A stretch of DNA of 64,000 bases. Source: Saprospiraceae bacterium. GTDB lineage: Bacteria > Bacteroidota > Bacteroidia > Chitinophagales > Saprospiraceae. Numbering within the stretch: the first letter of the stretch is position 1; every line of letters starts with the position of its first letter. The position numbers were made by a program, and so were the translations under genes. The notes beneath the pieces are model-generated. The model ran no database searches. It was not told the origin of the DNA and saw nothing but the letters and a program-made list of their open reading frames with translations. Below, in pieces: positions 44,614 to 53,511 of this stretch. The DNA lies in the NCBI GenBank assembly GCA_016715965.1, contig JADJXG010000001.1:3291501-3355500 (forward strand). Direction: 5' to 3'.

Positions 44614-46049
44614 TGTTTAACAGTGGATTATACAAACTTGATCCTCGGGAAAAAAAAATACTGAGCATCATTTCAGAAAAGGGAATTCAGCTTCAATTTC
44701 CATTGTTTGTAGTAGGGGGTTTTGTGAGAGATAAAATTCTGGGCCGGCCGTGTAAAGACATTGACATCGTTTGCGAAGGAGATGGAATTCAGCTGGCACA
44801 GGAAGTTGCCTCCGCATTTAGACCTATTCCAACGGTGAATTATTTTGATCGCTTTGGTACTGCGATGATAAAGCATGGGGATTTGGAAATTGAGTTTGTT
44901 GGAGCCAGAAAAGAATCATACAAACATGATTCTCGAAAACCACTCATCACCCCGGGAACCATCGAAGACGATCAGTTGAGAAGGGATTTTACCATCAATA
45001 CCCTTTCCATCAGTTTAAATTCTCAAGATTTGGGAGAAATCATCGACCCTTTTAACGGATTGGATGATTTGACATCAAGAATCATTAGGACTCCTAATGA
45101 TCCCGACATAACCTTTTCAGATGATCCCTTGAGAATGATGAGGGCCATCCGATTTTCTAGCCAATTGGGATTCAGCATTGAACAAAAAACATGGGAAGGC
45201 ATCGTGCGAAATGCGGATCGACTTAAAATTGTCTCCAGAGAAAGAATCAGTGCAGAATTGGATAAGATTATTCTAAGTCCAGTGCCCTCGGTTGGTTTTG
45301 ATTTATTGTTTAAATCAGGATTGCTTAAAATTTTCCTTCCTGAATTGTGCTTACTGCATGGTGCAGAATATTTAGATGGCAAAGGTCACAAAGACAATTT
45401 CTATCACACATTGCAAGTATTGGATAATCTTGCATTACAAACTGATCATCTTTGGCTGCGCTGGGCCGCAATCCTACACGATATTGCCAAACCTCAAACC
45501 AAACGATATGAATCTGAAATAGGTTGGACTTTTCATGGTCATGAAGTACTTGGTGCAGCAATGGTTCCAAGGATTTTTAAAAACCTCCGCATGCCTTTGG
45601 ATCACAAAATGAAATACGTCCAAAAATTGGTTCGCTTACACCTTAGACCGATCGCTTTAACCCAAGAACAAATCACTGATTCAGCTTTGAGAAGATTGTT
45701 GTTTGAAGCAGGAGAGGATCTTGAAGATTTGCTCTTGCTTTGTGAAGCTGATATTACTTCCAAAAATTCAGATAAGGTTAAAAAATATTTGAACAACTAT
45801 TCCATTGTCCGGCAAAAGTTGCAAGAAGTCGAAGAAAAAGACAAAATCAGGGCATGGCAACCACCAATTAGTGGGGAGAAGATTATGGAAATCTATGGTT
45901 TACCACCTTGCAGGGAAGTTGGAATAATTAAAAATGCAATTAGAGAAGCCATCCTGGAGGGTGAAATTCCAAATCAGCTGGACGCAGCCATGGAACTTAT
46001 GGATCAAATTGCGCTAAAATTAAAACTAAAGAAGGTGCAACTCACTTGA
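44613..46049 (+). CDS. cca: CCA tRNA nucleotidyltransferase with HD domain
   Basis: 478 aa polymerase-beta-type nucleotidyltransferase that adds or repairs the CCA tail of tRNAs. Motifs: GGFVRD (35-40), DIDIV (49-53), RRDFTINTL (123-131), then the tRNA-binding RISAELDKIIL region and an HD domain with HD at 289-290 (ILHDIAKPQTKR). No encoded CCA was found on the two tRNAs in this window, consistent with a need for this enzyme. It overlaps dusB; the 3' end overlaps a convergent small lipoprotein gene by 8 bases. Confidence 0.93.
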   Translation: MFNSGLYKLDPREKKILSIISEKGIQLQFPLFVVGGFVRDKILGRPCKDIDIVCEGDGIQLAQEVASAFRPIPTVNYFDRFGTAMIKHGDLEIEFVGARKESYKHDSRKPLITPGTIEDDQLRRDFTINTLSISLNSQDLGEIIDPFNGLDDLTSRIIRTPNDPDITFSDDPLRMMRAIRFSSQLGFSIEQKTWEGIVRNADRLKIVSRERISAELDKIILSPVPSVGFDLLFKSGLLKIFLPELCLLHGAEYLDGKGHKDNFYHTLQVLDNLALQTDHLWLRWAAILHDIAKPQTKRYESEIGWTFHGHEVLGAAMVPRIFKNLRMPLDHKMKYVQKLVRLHLRPIALTQEQITDSALRRLLFEAGEDLEDLLLLCEADITSKNSDKVKKYLNNYSIVRQKLQEVEEKDKIRAWQPPISGEKIMEIYGLPPCREVGIIKNAIREAILEGEIPNQLDAAMELMDQIALKLKLKKVQLT

Positions 46050-46410
46050 AAATTTCGCCCACCTGTACCGCACCATTTGCCTTGTTTACCGAAAAGCCAA
46101 ACCCAAATCCCTTGTTGACAAAATTGGTGCTGGCTTGTGCTTTTTGATTTCCATAATTTATTTCAAAAGTCAGCTTTGACAATACCATACCGTCAAACAC
46201 CAAGTCGATGTGCTTCAATTCTATATTTTGAGCTTTAAGAACCAAAACAATTGAATCTAACAAAGCTTGGTCCATGGCCCGACCATACTCCAATTCGACG
46301 GTGCTTTCGCTGATTTCAAAGCGGTATGGCTTGTACTTTATAAAACAAGCATGGATGGTAAAAGCCAGGGTCAAAGTGGCCAATAAAAAGAATGCTTTAC
46401 ACCTTTTCAT
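46042..46410 (-). CDS. Hypothetical small lipoprotein
   Basis: 122 aa from the ATG at 46410. N-terminal MKRCKAFFLLATLTLAFTIHAC is a lipoprotein-type signal with the lipobox IHAC. The mature part has no recognised domain and contains short beta-like stretches (LVFDGMVLSKLTFEINYG, KGFGFGFSV). It overlaps the end of the preceding gene on the same strand by 14 bases and ends 8 bases into the convergent cca. I do not recognise the family. Confidence 0.65.
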   Translation of the reverse strand: MKRCKAFFLLATLTLAFTIHACFIKYKPYRFEISESTVELEYGRAMDQALLDSIVLVLKAQNIELKHIDLVFDGMVLSKLTFEINYGNQKAQASTNFVNKGFGFGFSVNKANGAVQVGEIFK

Positions 46411-46990
46411 CCTCATTTGGCAATTCCAAAGTAGGCTTTGCAGGTTGTGTTTCATTCGAATCAGCAGTAGGGGAGGCAGCACCTGTTTGTTGATCTTTAT
46501 TTAGAAATTGCTCTGCTTTTTCAAAAAAACTATCTTTTGTTTTGTCACCGGCCAATGGGCTGCCAAAATTGATGGGATTGTCTGCAAATCCGTCTTTGTC
46601 TTGATCCTTTTCCTGGTCTTTGATGTCTTCTTCCTTTGCTTTTTCAATGGTATGATCTACAAATTCATTGAGCTTTTGAACCGCTTCGGTGGCCTTTTTC
46701 TTAATGTTTTCTCTGACTTCCTTGGTGTCTTCGTCCAAATTTTGCCATCGCTCTTTCAGATCTTCCATGACCTCTTTGCCTTGAGCGACAACTTCTTTGC
46801 CAGTTTCTTCTAAAAATTCCCTGGCTTTCTCCACCATGCTATCTTCCTGAAGCTGAGTCTTTTGTTCTTCATGATTGACAACAACCGGAACCTTTCTCGG
46901 CGTTCTGTCATCTTCGGACATTGGATCAGGGTCCAGATAGGGATCTTCCTTTTTTATCAGTTTTGATTTCAGCCAACTTAAAACTCCCAT
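46397..46990 (-). CDS. Charged, low-complexity helical protein
   Basis: 197 aa from the ATG at 46990 (a longer reading adds 13 residues). Extremely rich in Glu, Lys and Asp, with coiled-coil-type repeats such as VQKLNEFVDHTIEKAKEEDI and an acidic Ser/Thr/Pro tail. No signal peptide or membrane segment. It resembles LEA-like or YtxH-like stress proteins in composition only. A minus-strand TATATTTG box lies 16 bases upstream at 47007-47014. It is probably co-transcribed with the small lipoprotein after it. Confidence 0.6.
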   Translation of the reverse strand: MGVLSWLKSKLIKKEDPYLDPDPMSEDDRTPRKVPVVVNHEEQKTQLQEDSMVEKAREFLEETGKEVVAQGKEVMEDLKERWQNLDEDTKEVRENIKKKATEAVQKLNEFVDHTIEKAKEEDIKDQEKDQDKDGFADNPINFGSPLAGDKTKDSFFEKAEQFLNKDQQTGAASPTADSNETQPAKPTLELPNEDEKV

Positions 46991-47224
46991 TTGATTTAAT
47001 TTGAAGCAAATATAACTGAATCCAAGCACATTAACCGCTGAAATAAAATCATTTATCCAAGCACCGCAACGGCGGTATCTACAATTTGAGATTCAAATCG
47101 TTAATGTAATTTAGCTTAATCAGAATAGGCCCTGTGTATTGTTGATATATGGGGCTTTTTATTAAAAATCAAGCTTTGGATTTGTCCCATAATTTATATT
47201 ATGTTAACTTAATTGATTTTATTC
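46991..47224. other. Intergenic region (234 bp) between exonuclease and charged-protein genes
   Basis: AT-rich, holding the TATATTTG box at 47007-47014 (minus strand). A weak GCCC/GGGC hairpin near 47135-47160 has no T-run in the minus direction, so a terminator is not called. Confidence 0.4.
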
Positions 47225-47767
47225 TTAAATCCATTCCTCCTTGTATTTGGAAACAATCTTTGCAAGATTCAAAGCATCGTACAATGCCCTGTGTCTTTTT
47301 CCCTCAAAATGAAATCCATTTTGATGCATCACCCGATCCAAGCCCTGCAATTTACTTAGTTGACGATTGCGGTGGTAGCGGGCTTTGATATCAATGTATG
47401 GATCAAACCAGGAAACGTCGATGTTGAAATTTTCTGCGTCTGATTTGAGAAGAACCTGATCCGAGTTGCCCCATGCACAATAAAGAAATTCATCCTCTTC
47501 CAAATTTCCCCATTCCAAAAATTTTTCCATCACTTTGGGAAAGGAGTTGGCTTTATTAATGTCCTCTTGTTGGATGGTGGTAAGTTGTGTACAATAGGTG
47601 GATAACAATGGATGATTCAATGGTTTTACAAAACTCTGAAAGGTGGACTCTACCCTTCCATATTCATCCAGGATACAAGCTCCTATTTCTATGATCTCTT
47701 GCTGTCTAAAATGATTGTTACCGGAATTCCAGCAAGTAGCTTCCAAATCAAAAACCAGATGTCTCAT
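47225..47767 (-). CDS. DEDDh 3'-5' exonuclease (KapD/ERI1-like)
   Basis: 180 aa. The first motif is FDLEATCWN (Asp, Glu), the middle Asp lies in the WGNSDQVLL segment, and the last motif is HRALYDALNLAKIV (His, Asp). The set matches DEDDh exonucleases; ERI1/KapD-like members act on RNA ends or as regulators of sporulation kinase in Bacillus. Substrate not predictable. Its start lies one base after the stop of the PlsB-like gene, so it belongs to the engB unit. Confidence 0.9.
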   Translation of the reverse strand: MRHLVFDLEATCWNSGNNHFRQQEIIEIGACILDEYGRVESTFQSFVKPLNHPLLSTYCTQLTTIQQEDINKANSFPKVMEKFLEWGNLEEDEFLYCAWGNSDQVLLKSDAENFNIDVSWFDPYIDIKARYHRNRQLSKLQGLDRVMHQNGFHFEGKRHRALYDALNLAKIVSKYKEEWI

Positions 47768-47768
47768 G

Positions 47769-49445
47769 TCAATTTTTCCTAAGATTCAAATTCTCCCATT
47801 GAATCTCTTCATCCAACTCAAAAATGCTCATTTTATTTGCATAATACAAAAGTGTTATAAAGTCTTCACTCATGACATCTCCTCCCGGCAATATTTTAAC
47901 GACTTTGTTTTTGTGAAAAATACCCAAACTCTCGCTTCCTTCTAAAAGGATTTCTTTTGCCTGCATATCCACACATTCCATTGCTATCAACTGGCCTGCA
48001 TTTATCTTGTGTTTCAACAATCTAAGCACCTCTGCGATTAAGTTTTCAAGAACCTGACCGGGTAAAATAATTTCCTCTTCTGGCATTTGAACCATGCTAA
48101 AAATATCTTGACCGGTGTATAACTTTCCATATAACTTAAAAGTGCAAAATGCAACCAGATGAGCAGGAAAGACATAATTGTATTTAATATATTGGTTTGC
48201 AATTTTTTCTGAAAGTTCCTTTGTATAGATACTTTCTCGTTGCAAATCCAGGAAGTACTCCCCTTCCCTCTTGTAATACAATCCAATGTCCATTTTATGG
48301 CCATGTGCATCCAAACTATTGCCGTTATTGTCCACAATATTCCCAAAAACATCCATTGGCTTGGCGATTGAAAGACACATTTTGGATTCTTTGGTAAGTA
48401 TTCTCCAGATCAAACTAATGTATTGCCCAATGGGAGATTGCACGGTTCTAGCTGTGTATTTCTCCTGTCCAGTTGTCTTTAAATGTTGGGTAATCAATGA
48501 TCTAGCTTCCAGGACACTTTCATAGCTTAATACAGCCGGGACCACGATGATTTTTCTGGAATCTGCCTCCATGATTAACTCTCTTTGCGCTGAAATCATC
48601 GAACTTAATAATCCCAATTTTAGTTTCAATTCTACTTCGCCTGACCTTGACCTGGTGCCTCCCGGAAAAAAAATGGTATGAACCCCTTTCTTTGCAATAA
48701 TTTTGGAATAGGAATTTAGTGTTTGTAAATAGATTTGATTTTTTTTTCTGCGATCCAATTTATATGCGCCAAGTCGATTCATAAAAAATGCAAAAAACTC
48801 GCTATCAAATAAATTAAGTCCAGCACCATAAGAAAATGCCGGCAACCCACATACAGAATCCAACAGATATCCTACCAAAACTGAATCCAAATTACTGGAA
48901 TGGGTAGGAACCAAAATAATGGTATGATCTTTCATCAGTGATCTAACAGCTTCAACATTTCCTACAACTTTCATCCGATCAGAGAGTCGATTGGCTTTAA
49001 AACCTGATGATCTGAAACTATTCAAACCAAACTTAAAAAACAAAATATAAAAAAAATGATTTGTGATTTTTCTTGCAAACAAGAAAGTATTGATATTAAA
49101 ATTACCTGCAATTTCTTCTGTATACCTTCTGATTAGTTTAAAAATGGATTCTCTGATTTTAGCTTCTGCGTGTTCTGTATTATGAAACTCATTGTAATCT
49201 TTTTGCAATTTTCTCAAATATTGCATTTCGTTTGGCGGATCCACTTTGAATGGATTTGACTTGACCCTTTGTTTTTCAAAATAAATGGTCTTTGCTAAAA
49301 TCTGATCCAATTCTCCAGTTGGAATGTTCTTAAAATACTTCTCAAGATCAGCTTCAACATCTTGTAAGATAGACTTTCTCTTTTGAAAAACCTTATAAAT
49401 AGGCCAATCCGTCAAATTTGGAATCAACTGAACGTATCGTTTCAT
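47769..49445 (-). CDS. PlsB-like acyltransferase
   Basis: 558 aa. An N-terminal helical part is followed by an acyltransferase domain with VPTHSSNLDSVLVGYLL (HxxxxD catalytic motif) and FFPGGTRSRSGEVELKLKLG, which resembles the FVEGGRSRTG block of glycerol-3-phosphate acyltransferase PlsB. Likely makes 1-acyl-glycerol-3-phosphate or transfers acyl groups to another lipid. About 250 residues shorter than E. coli PlsB. It overlaps engB upstream by 4 bases and lies 1 base from the exonuclease gene. Confidence 0.85.
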   Translation of the reverse strand: MKRYVQLIPNLTDWPIYKVFQKRKSILQDVEADLEKYFKNIPTGELDQILAKTIYFEKQRVKSNPFKVDPPNEMQYLRKLQKDYNEFHNTEHAEAKIRESIFKLIRRYTEEIAGNFNINTFLFARKITNHFFYILFFKFGLNSFRSSGFKANRLSDRMKVVGNVEAVRSLMKDHTIILVPTHSSNLDSVLVGYLLDSVCGLPAFSYGAGLNLFDSEFFAFFMNRLGAYKLDRRKKNQIYLQTLNSYSKIIAKKGVHTIFFPGGTRSRSGEVELKLKLGLLSSMISAQRELIMEADSRKIIVVPAVLSYESVLEARSLITQHLKTTGQEKYTARTVQSPIGQYISLIWRILTKESKMCLSIAKPMDVFGNIVDNNGNSLDAHGHKMDIGLYYKREGEYFLDLQRESIYTKELSEKIANQYIKYNYVFPAHLVAFCTFKLYGKLYTGQDIFSMVQMPEEEIILPGQVLENLIAEVLRLLKHKINAGQLIAMECVDMQAKEILLEGSESLGIFHKNKVVKILPGGDVMSEDFITLLYYANKMSIFELDEEIQWENLNLRKN

Positions 49446-50044
49446 AGCGGTTGATTTTCAGGTTTAATCCTTTGTATGGACTGAATCAATTCTCCCTTTC
49501 CAGTGCCTGTTCGCGTATTTACTATAATACACTCAGGAATTGGATCCCAATCTTCAGACATCCGTTCTGTATGCAATTTATACTGTGCCTGACTTGCTCT
49601 TTTGGTTAATTTATCAGATTTTGTAAACAAAACAATGAAGGGAATTTTATACTCGCCCATTTTTAATAAAGTATGCTGGTCTATTTTCTGGGGAGGTATG
49701 CTTAAATCGATTAATAAAAATAAGCACTCCAAATTTTTTCTGCCCTTGAGATATTTGTGAATTTCAAGCTCCCATTTACTCCTGGAAGATTTTGAAGCCC
49801 TTGCGTATCCATAGCCCGGTAAATCCACAAAGGATAAATTCTGATCGATTAAGTACAAATTAAAATGAATGGTTTTACCGGGCATTGAAGATGTTTTTGC
49901 AACATTTTTTCGATTCAAAATGTAGTTAATCATGGTGCTTTTCCCAACATTGGAACGTCCCCAAAAGCAAATCTCAGGAATTTCTGCCTGAGGTAATTTG
50001 TTAAATGTCGGGAATGATCCCAAAAACTGAACATCTTCAAACAT
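49442..50044 (-). CDS. engB: Ribosome biogenesis GTPase EngB/YsxC
   Basis: 200 aa GTPase for 50S subunit assembly. WGRSNVGKSTMIN (P-loop, about 28-40), the switch region with SMPGKT, DLPGYGYA (G3) and FTKSDK (G4) are all present. The usual length is about 195-210. First gene of an engB-PlsB-like-exonuclease unit, divergent from the outer-membrane protein gene at 50133. Confidence 0.95.
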   Translation of the reverse strand: MFEDVQFLGSFPTFNKLPQAEIPEICFWGRSNVGKSTMINYILNRKNVAKTSSMPGKTIHFNLYLIDQNLSFVDLPGYGYARASKSSRSKWELEIHKYLKGRKNLECLFLLIDLSIPPQKIDQHTLLKMGEYKIPFIVLFTKSDKLTKRASQAQYKLHTERMSEDWDPIPECIIVNTRTGTGKGELIQSIQRIKPENQPL

Positions 50045-50132
50045 TTCAGTGTTTTCTCTAATATTTACAAAAATCGTCGAAAGATATACATCTTATCCTA
50101 TAAATAATTTTATTTGCTTTAAATTAATATTC

Positions 50133-50771
50133 ATGCATCGCCATTTATTCCCCATTATTCTATTATTAACTATTGGTTATCAATCAAATGCGCAATTAAG
50201 TTTTGGACCTGGAGTGGGTATTTCCACCTTGAGAATTCCCGGTAGGTCATTTGTTGTAAACGACAAGGAAAAAAATGATTCCGTTCTCGTTAGTTATTTT
50301 GATGCTGATTACGGCTATCACTTTGGCGCTTTTTTAAGATACCAAATCAAATCTTTTATAATCCAACCTGAAGTGTATTTTAACTCTAACAAGACCACCT
50401 ACAAAATTAAAGGATTTGGCTCCACATCCATTATTGATTCTATAAAAAAAGAAAGGTACCAGCACGTGGATCTTGGATTAATGTTGGGTTACAAAATAGG
50501 AATCATTCGATTTAATGCTGGGCCAATTGCTCACCTTTTTATCCAAAGCAGATCTGATTTGACAGATCTTGATGGTTTAAAGGAAAGGTGGAAATCTGCC
50601 ACTTTTGCTTATCAATTGGGCATTGGATTTGATTTGTCTAAACTGGCTTTTGATTTGAGATGGGAACAAAATTTTACCAAATACGGAGATCACATTGAGA
50701 TTGATGGTCAAAAATACCATTTTTCAAAGGCCCCAACCAAAATAGTGGCTTTGCTCACATATATGTTCTAA
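50133..50771 (+). CDS. Outer-membrane beta-barrel protein (PorT-family-like)
   Basis: 212 aa from the ATG at 50133; the upstream in-frame part (50049-50132) encodes a non-signal-like segment. Signal peptide MHRHLFPIILLLTIGYQSNAQ. The body shows alternating strands such as GYHFGAFLRYQIKSFIIQPE and ends in an aromatic residue (TYMF), the outer-membrane insertion signal. It matches the OMP beta-barrel 2 (PorT family) pattern, but it is not certain that it is PorT of T9SS. Convergent with the OppB-like gene, overlapping by 4 bases. Confidence 0.8.
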   Translation: MHRHLFPIILLLTIGYQSNAQLSFGPGVGISTLRIPGRSFVVNDKEKNDSVLVSYFDADYGYHFGAFLRYQIKSFIIQPEVYFNSNKTTYKIKGFGSTSIIDSIKKERYQHVDLGLMLGYKIGIIRFNAGPIAHLFIQSRSDLTDLDGLKERWKSATFAYQLGIGFDLSKLAFDLRWEQNFTKYGDHIEIDGQKYHFSKAPTKIVALLTYMF

Positions 50772-51817
50772 TTCTCCAATTTGACCCTTGGGTCGAACAC
50801 CGCATACAAAAAATCAGATATTAAACCAACGCTGGTAAAAATAATGACTGCAGCCACACAACAACCTGAAACAACTGGTATATCAAATTGATTAACAGCT
50901 TGTATCGTCAAAAGCCCCATTCCTTTATAGTTAAAAACAAATTCAACAAAATATGCCCCTGTTAAAAGGGAAGCAAACCATGAACCCACCGTGCTAATGA
51001 CAGGATTAATGGCGTTTTTCAGGATATGCTGATAAAAAACCTGTCTTTCGGTAAGACCCTTTGCATAAGCTGTGCGAACGAAATCGGCATTCTTTACCTC
51101 CAAAATAGAAACTCTGACCATTTGGCAAATTTGACCAATGGGTCGAATGGCAAGTGCAATAAGAGGCAGCCAAAGATGATCGAGGTGAAAGCTGAGCTCT
51201 CCGTTATCGTTTAAATCCCAAAGACTACCCTGTATTGGAAACCAATTTAAATAAAACGCAAGCCCTATGGAAAGAATGATGGCCGTTACATAGCTTGGCA
51301 AAGCATACAATAGACTGGTGGTACTGACAATTAACCTGTCCAACAAATTGCCAGCATGTATGGAAGCCAACCAACCGAGAAAACACCCCAAAATAAATGA
51401 TAAAAAGGTAGCAGCTGTCGCCAAAAGTAAAGTAGGCCAAATTGCTTCGATCAACATGGCTGAAACCAAGACCCCTGAGTGATATGATCGTCTTAAAAAA
51501 GGCAACTTAACTATAACTACATTTTTATTGGATTCCCATAAGGGTAAAAATTTATAATCTTTCATTCGCTCATCCATTCTTGAGATGAACTGTAAAGGAA
51601 ACAAATCCTCAAAATACCTTAAAATTTGGATCAAAGGAGGCTTATCCAGAAAATACTTCTTTTTGAGTAATTGTACCGTATTCTCATCAGTCCTTTGACC
51701 AAAACTAATCCGTGTTGGATCTACGGGAGCCCAATAAATAATAAACGAAATACAAGCAACGACGACAAAAATTGTCAGTATTCCTAAGCCCAATCGTTTA
51801 ACAAAATAGTGCAACAT
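50768..51817 (-). CDS. Oligopeptide ABC transporter permease (DppB/OppB-like)
   Basis: 349 aa inner-membrane permease. About six transmembrane helices with an N-terminal MLHYFVKRLGLGILTIFVVV and a long periplasmic loop (about 45-125). The cytosolic EAA-type loop is visible as DFVRTAYAKGLTERQVFYQH. The partner permease (DppC) and the binding protein (DppA) are not in the window. The ATPases are likely the fused gene at 59854, 8 kb away on the other strand. Confidence 0.9.
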   Translation of the reverse strand: MLHYFVKRLGLGILTIFVVVACISFIIYWAPVDPTRISFGQRTDENTVQLLKKKYFLDKPPLIQILRYFEDLFPLQFISRMDERMKDYKFLPLWESNKNVVIVKLPFLRRSYHSGVLVSAMLIEAIWPTLLLATAATFLSFILGCFLGWLASIHAGNLLDRLIVSTTSLLYALPSYVTAIILSIGLAFYLNWFPIQGSLWDLNDNGELSFHLDHLWLPLIALAIRPIGQICQMVRVSILEVKNADFVRTAYAKGLTERQVFYQHILKNAINPVISTVGSWFASLLTGAYFVEFVFNYKGMGLLTIQAVNQFDIPVVSGCCVAAVIIFTSVGLISDFLYAVFDPRVKLEN

Positions 51818-51849
51818 AAAAGCTCTGCAATGATCGCAATAAAATTTCT

Positions 51850-51857
51850 TATATTTG
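51850..51857 (+). promoter_or_regulatory. Candidate -7 box of the bshC operon
   Basis: TATATTTG, exact TAnnTTTG, 23 bases before the ATG at 51881. The -33 element is not visible. Confidence 0.4.
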
Positions 51858-51880
51858 CGCTTTAATTTGAAGGATCAAGG

Positions 51881-53497
51881 ATGAATTTACCATTTAATCA
51901 TTTTTTGATGGTTGATCCATCCGAATGCACTGCCTTCAAAGTTGGAGATCTTAAATACTGGAGACATCCAGAGTTCTTCAAAGAATTTATCGGTAACCCA
52001 CCAGATCTGGAGTCTATTCCGAATCAAATAAAACTAAAAGAAGAAAGCTATACTGCCAGAAGTGAATTTCTATCCATTGTAAAAAAACAATATCATTCGC
52101 TGGGCCTGTTTGATGATTTGAAGCACACCATAGAAAGATTAAATTCAGATAAAACCTTTGCAATTGTTTGTGCCCACCAACCCATTCTTTTTGGGGGACC
52201 TTTGTATTGGTGGTATAAAATCATACATACCATTTCCATGGCAAATAAACTGAATTCGCTCTATCCGGAATTTCATTTTATACCTATTTATTATATTGGA
52301 TCAGAAGATCATGACTTTGAAGAATTAAATCACTTGGAATTGTTTCAGCACCTTATACATTGGAATGGCAAAAGTGATATTTCCATGGGAAAAAAATCTA
52401 CATCAGGATTAGAAGTCGTTTTAGAAGAAATTTCTTCCCTGTACACCCGACAACTTGACGTTCAGGAAATTTTGCTCCATTGGAAGAACATACTACTCAG
52501 TACAAAAAATTACGGAGATTTCTATTTTAAGCTAGTACATGAAATTTTTAAATCATTTGGTTTACTGTGTTTTAACCCAGACGATGCATCTGCCAAATCT
52601 CAAATTAAAAATATTATAAAAGATGAGATAATCCATTCAAGCAGTCATCGCATTGTTAGCGATACAAATGAAAAATTAAAAAATATATCATTAAAACCAC
52701 AAGCTTATTCGAGAGAAATTAATCTGTTTTATCACCACCCTGCGGGTCGAAAGAGAATTGTTCATCACACAAATGGCTTTGGCCTTCACGATGAAACGAC
52801 AGTTTGGACATTGGATGAAATTCTTCAGGAAATAGACGACCAGCCAGAAAATTTTAGTCCGAATGTAATACTCAGACCACTTTATCAGGAATATTTAATT
52901 CCAAGCATTGCATTTATTGGAGGTGGAGCTGAGATAAATTATTGGCTTCAATTGAGGGATCTATTCAATTACCACAAAATCACATTCCCCATTTTGGTAC
53001 GACGATATTCAAATATAATTGTTGCGAAATCTTTGGCGGGTAAGATTCATAAATTAGGCTTATCCGGTGAGGATTTTTTAAAAGAAGTAGAAGTCATAAT
53101 AAATAAGTTCATTTTTAGTAAAGATCATGTCCAGGCTGAAATTAACCAAGCACAAAGTCAATTTAAAGAATATATAAGAAATTTAGAAGTCTTGGCTGCC
53201 AAAATATCAAAGTCAGAGTTGGCAGGAACAATGAATGAAATCAACAAACTAAATGTTGCCATGGATAAAATTGCTTCGAAAATGCTAAAAGACTACAAGA
53301 ATTCTCATGAGGTTGAAATCCAAAGCATTCGCAAAATAAAGAATCAATTATTTCCAAACAACCAACTTCAAGAAAGAACAGAATCAGGATTGGGCTATTA
53401 TTTAAAATACAAGAACGGATTTATCTCTGGTTTGTTAGATTTGTTTCGATTACAACCAACTGGCTTTCTAATTGTATTTGAATCCGATCATAGTTAA
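51881..53497 (+). CDS. bshC: Bacillithiol biosynthesis cysteine-adding enzyme BshC
   Basis: 538 aa, usual family length. Last step of bacillithiol synthesis, coupling cysteine to GlcN-malate. Blocks HQPILFGGPLYWWYKIIHTI and YYIGSEDHDFEELNHLELF are diagnostic, and a C-terminal coiled-coil (about 410-475) precedes the end. The partner genes bshA and bshB are not in this window. Followed 14 bases later by a ferredoxin-NADP reductase and a ferredoxin, suggesting a thiol/redox unit. Confidence 0.93.
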   Translation: MNLPFNHFLMVDPSECTAFKVGDLKYWRHPEFFKEFIGNPPDLESIPNQIKLKEESYTARSEFLSIVKKQYHSLGLFDDLKHTIERLNSDKTFAIVCAHQPILFGGPLYWWYKIIHTISMANKLNSLYPEFHFIPIYYIGSEDHDFEELNHLELFQHLIHWNGKSDISMGKKSTSGLEVVLEEISSLYTRQLDVQEILLHWKNILLSTKNYGDFYFKLVHEIFKSFGLLCFNPDDASAKSQIKNIIKDEIIHSSSHRIVSDTNEKLKNISLKPQAYSREINLFYHHPAGRKRIVHHTNGFGLHDETTVWTLDEILQEIDDQPENFSPNVILRPLYQEYLIPSIAFIGGGAEINYWLQLRDLFNYHKITFPILVRRYSNIIVAKSLAGKIHKLGLSGEDFLKEVEVIINKFIFSKDHVQAEINQAQSQFKEYIRNLEVLAAKISKSELAGTMNEINKLNVAMDKIASKMLKDYKNSHEVEIQSIRKIKNQLFPNNQLQERTESGLGYYLKYKNGFISGLLDLFRLQPTGFLIVFESDHS

Positions 53498-53511
53498 TCA
53501 AATAGAATAAT

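Noticed and set aside
47130..47165. Weak GC hairpin as terminator downstream of the exonuclease gene
   Set aside because: The stem is only four pairs long and lacks a T-run in the minus direction; on the plus strand there is no gene upstream to end.
47769..49445. A frameshifted full-length PlsB
   Set aside because: Although shorter than E. coli PlsB, the frame is continuous with both acyltransferase motifs and overlaps its neighbours normally.
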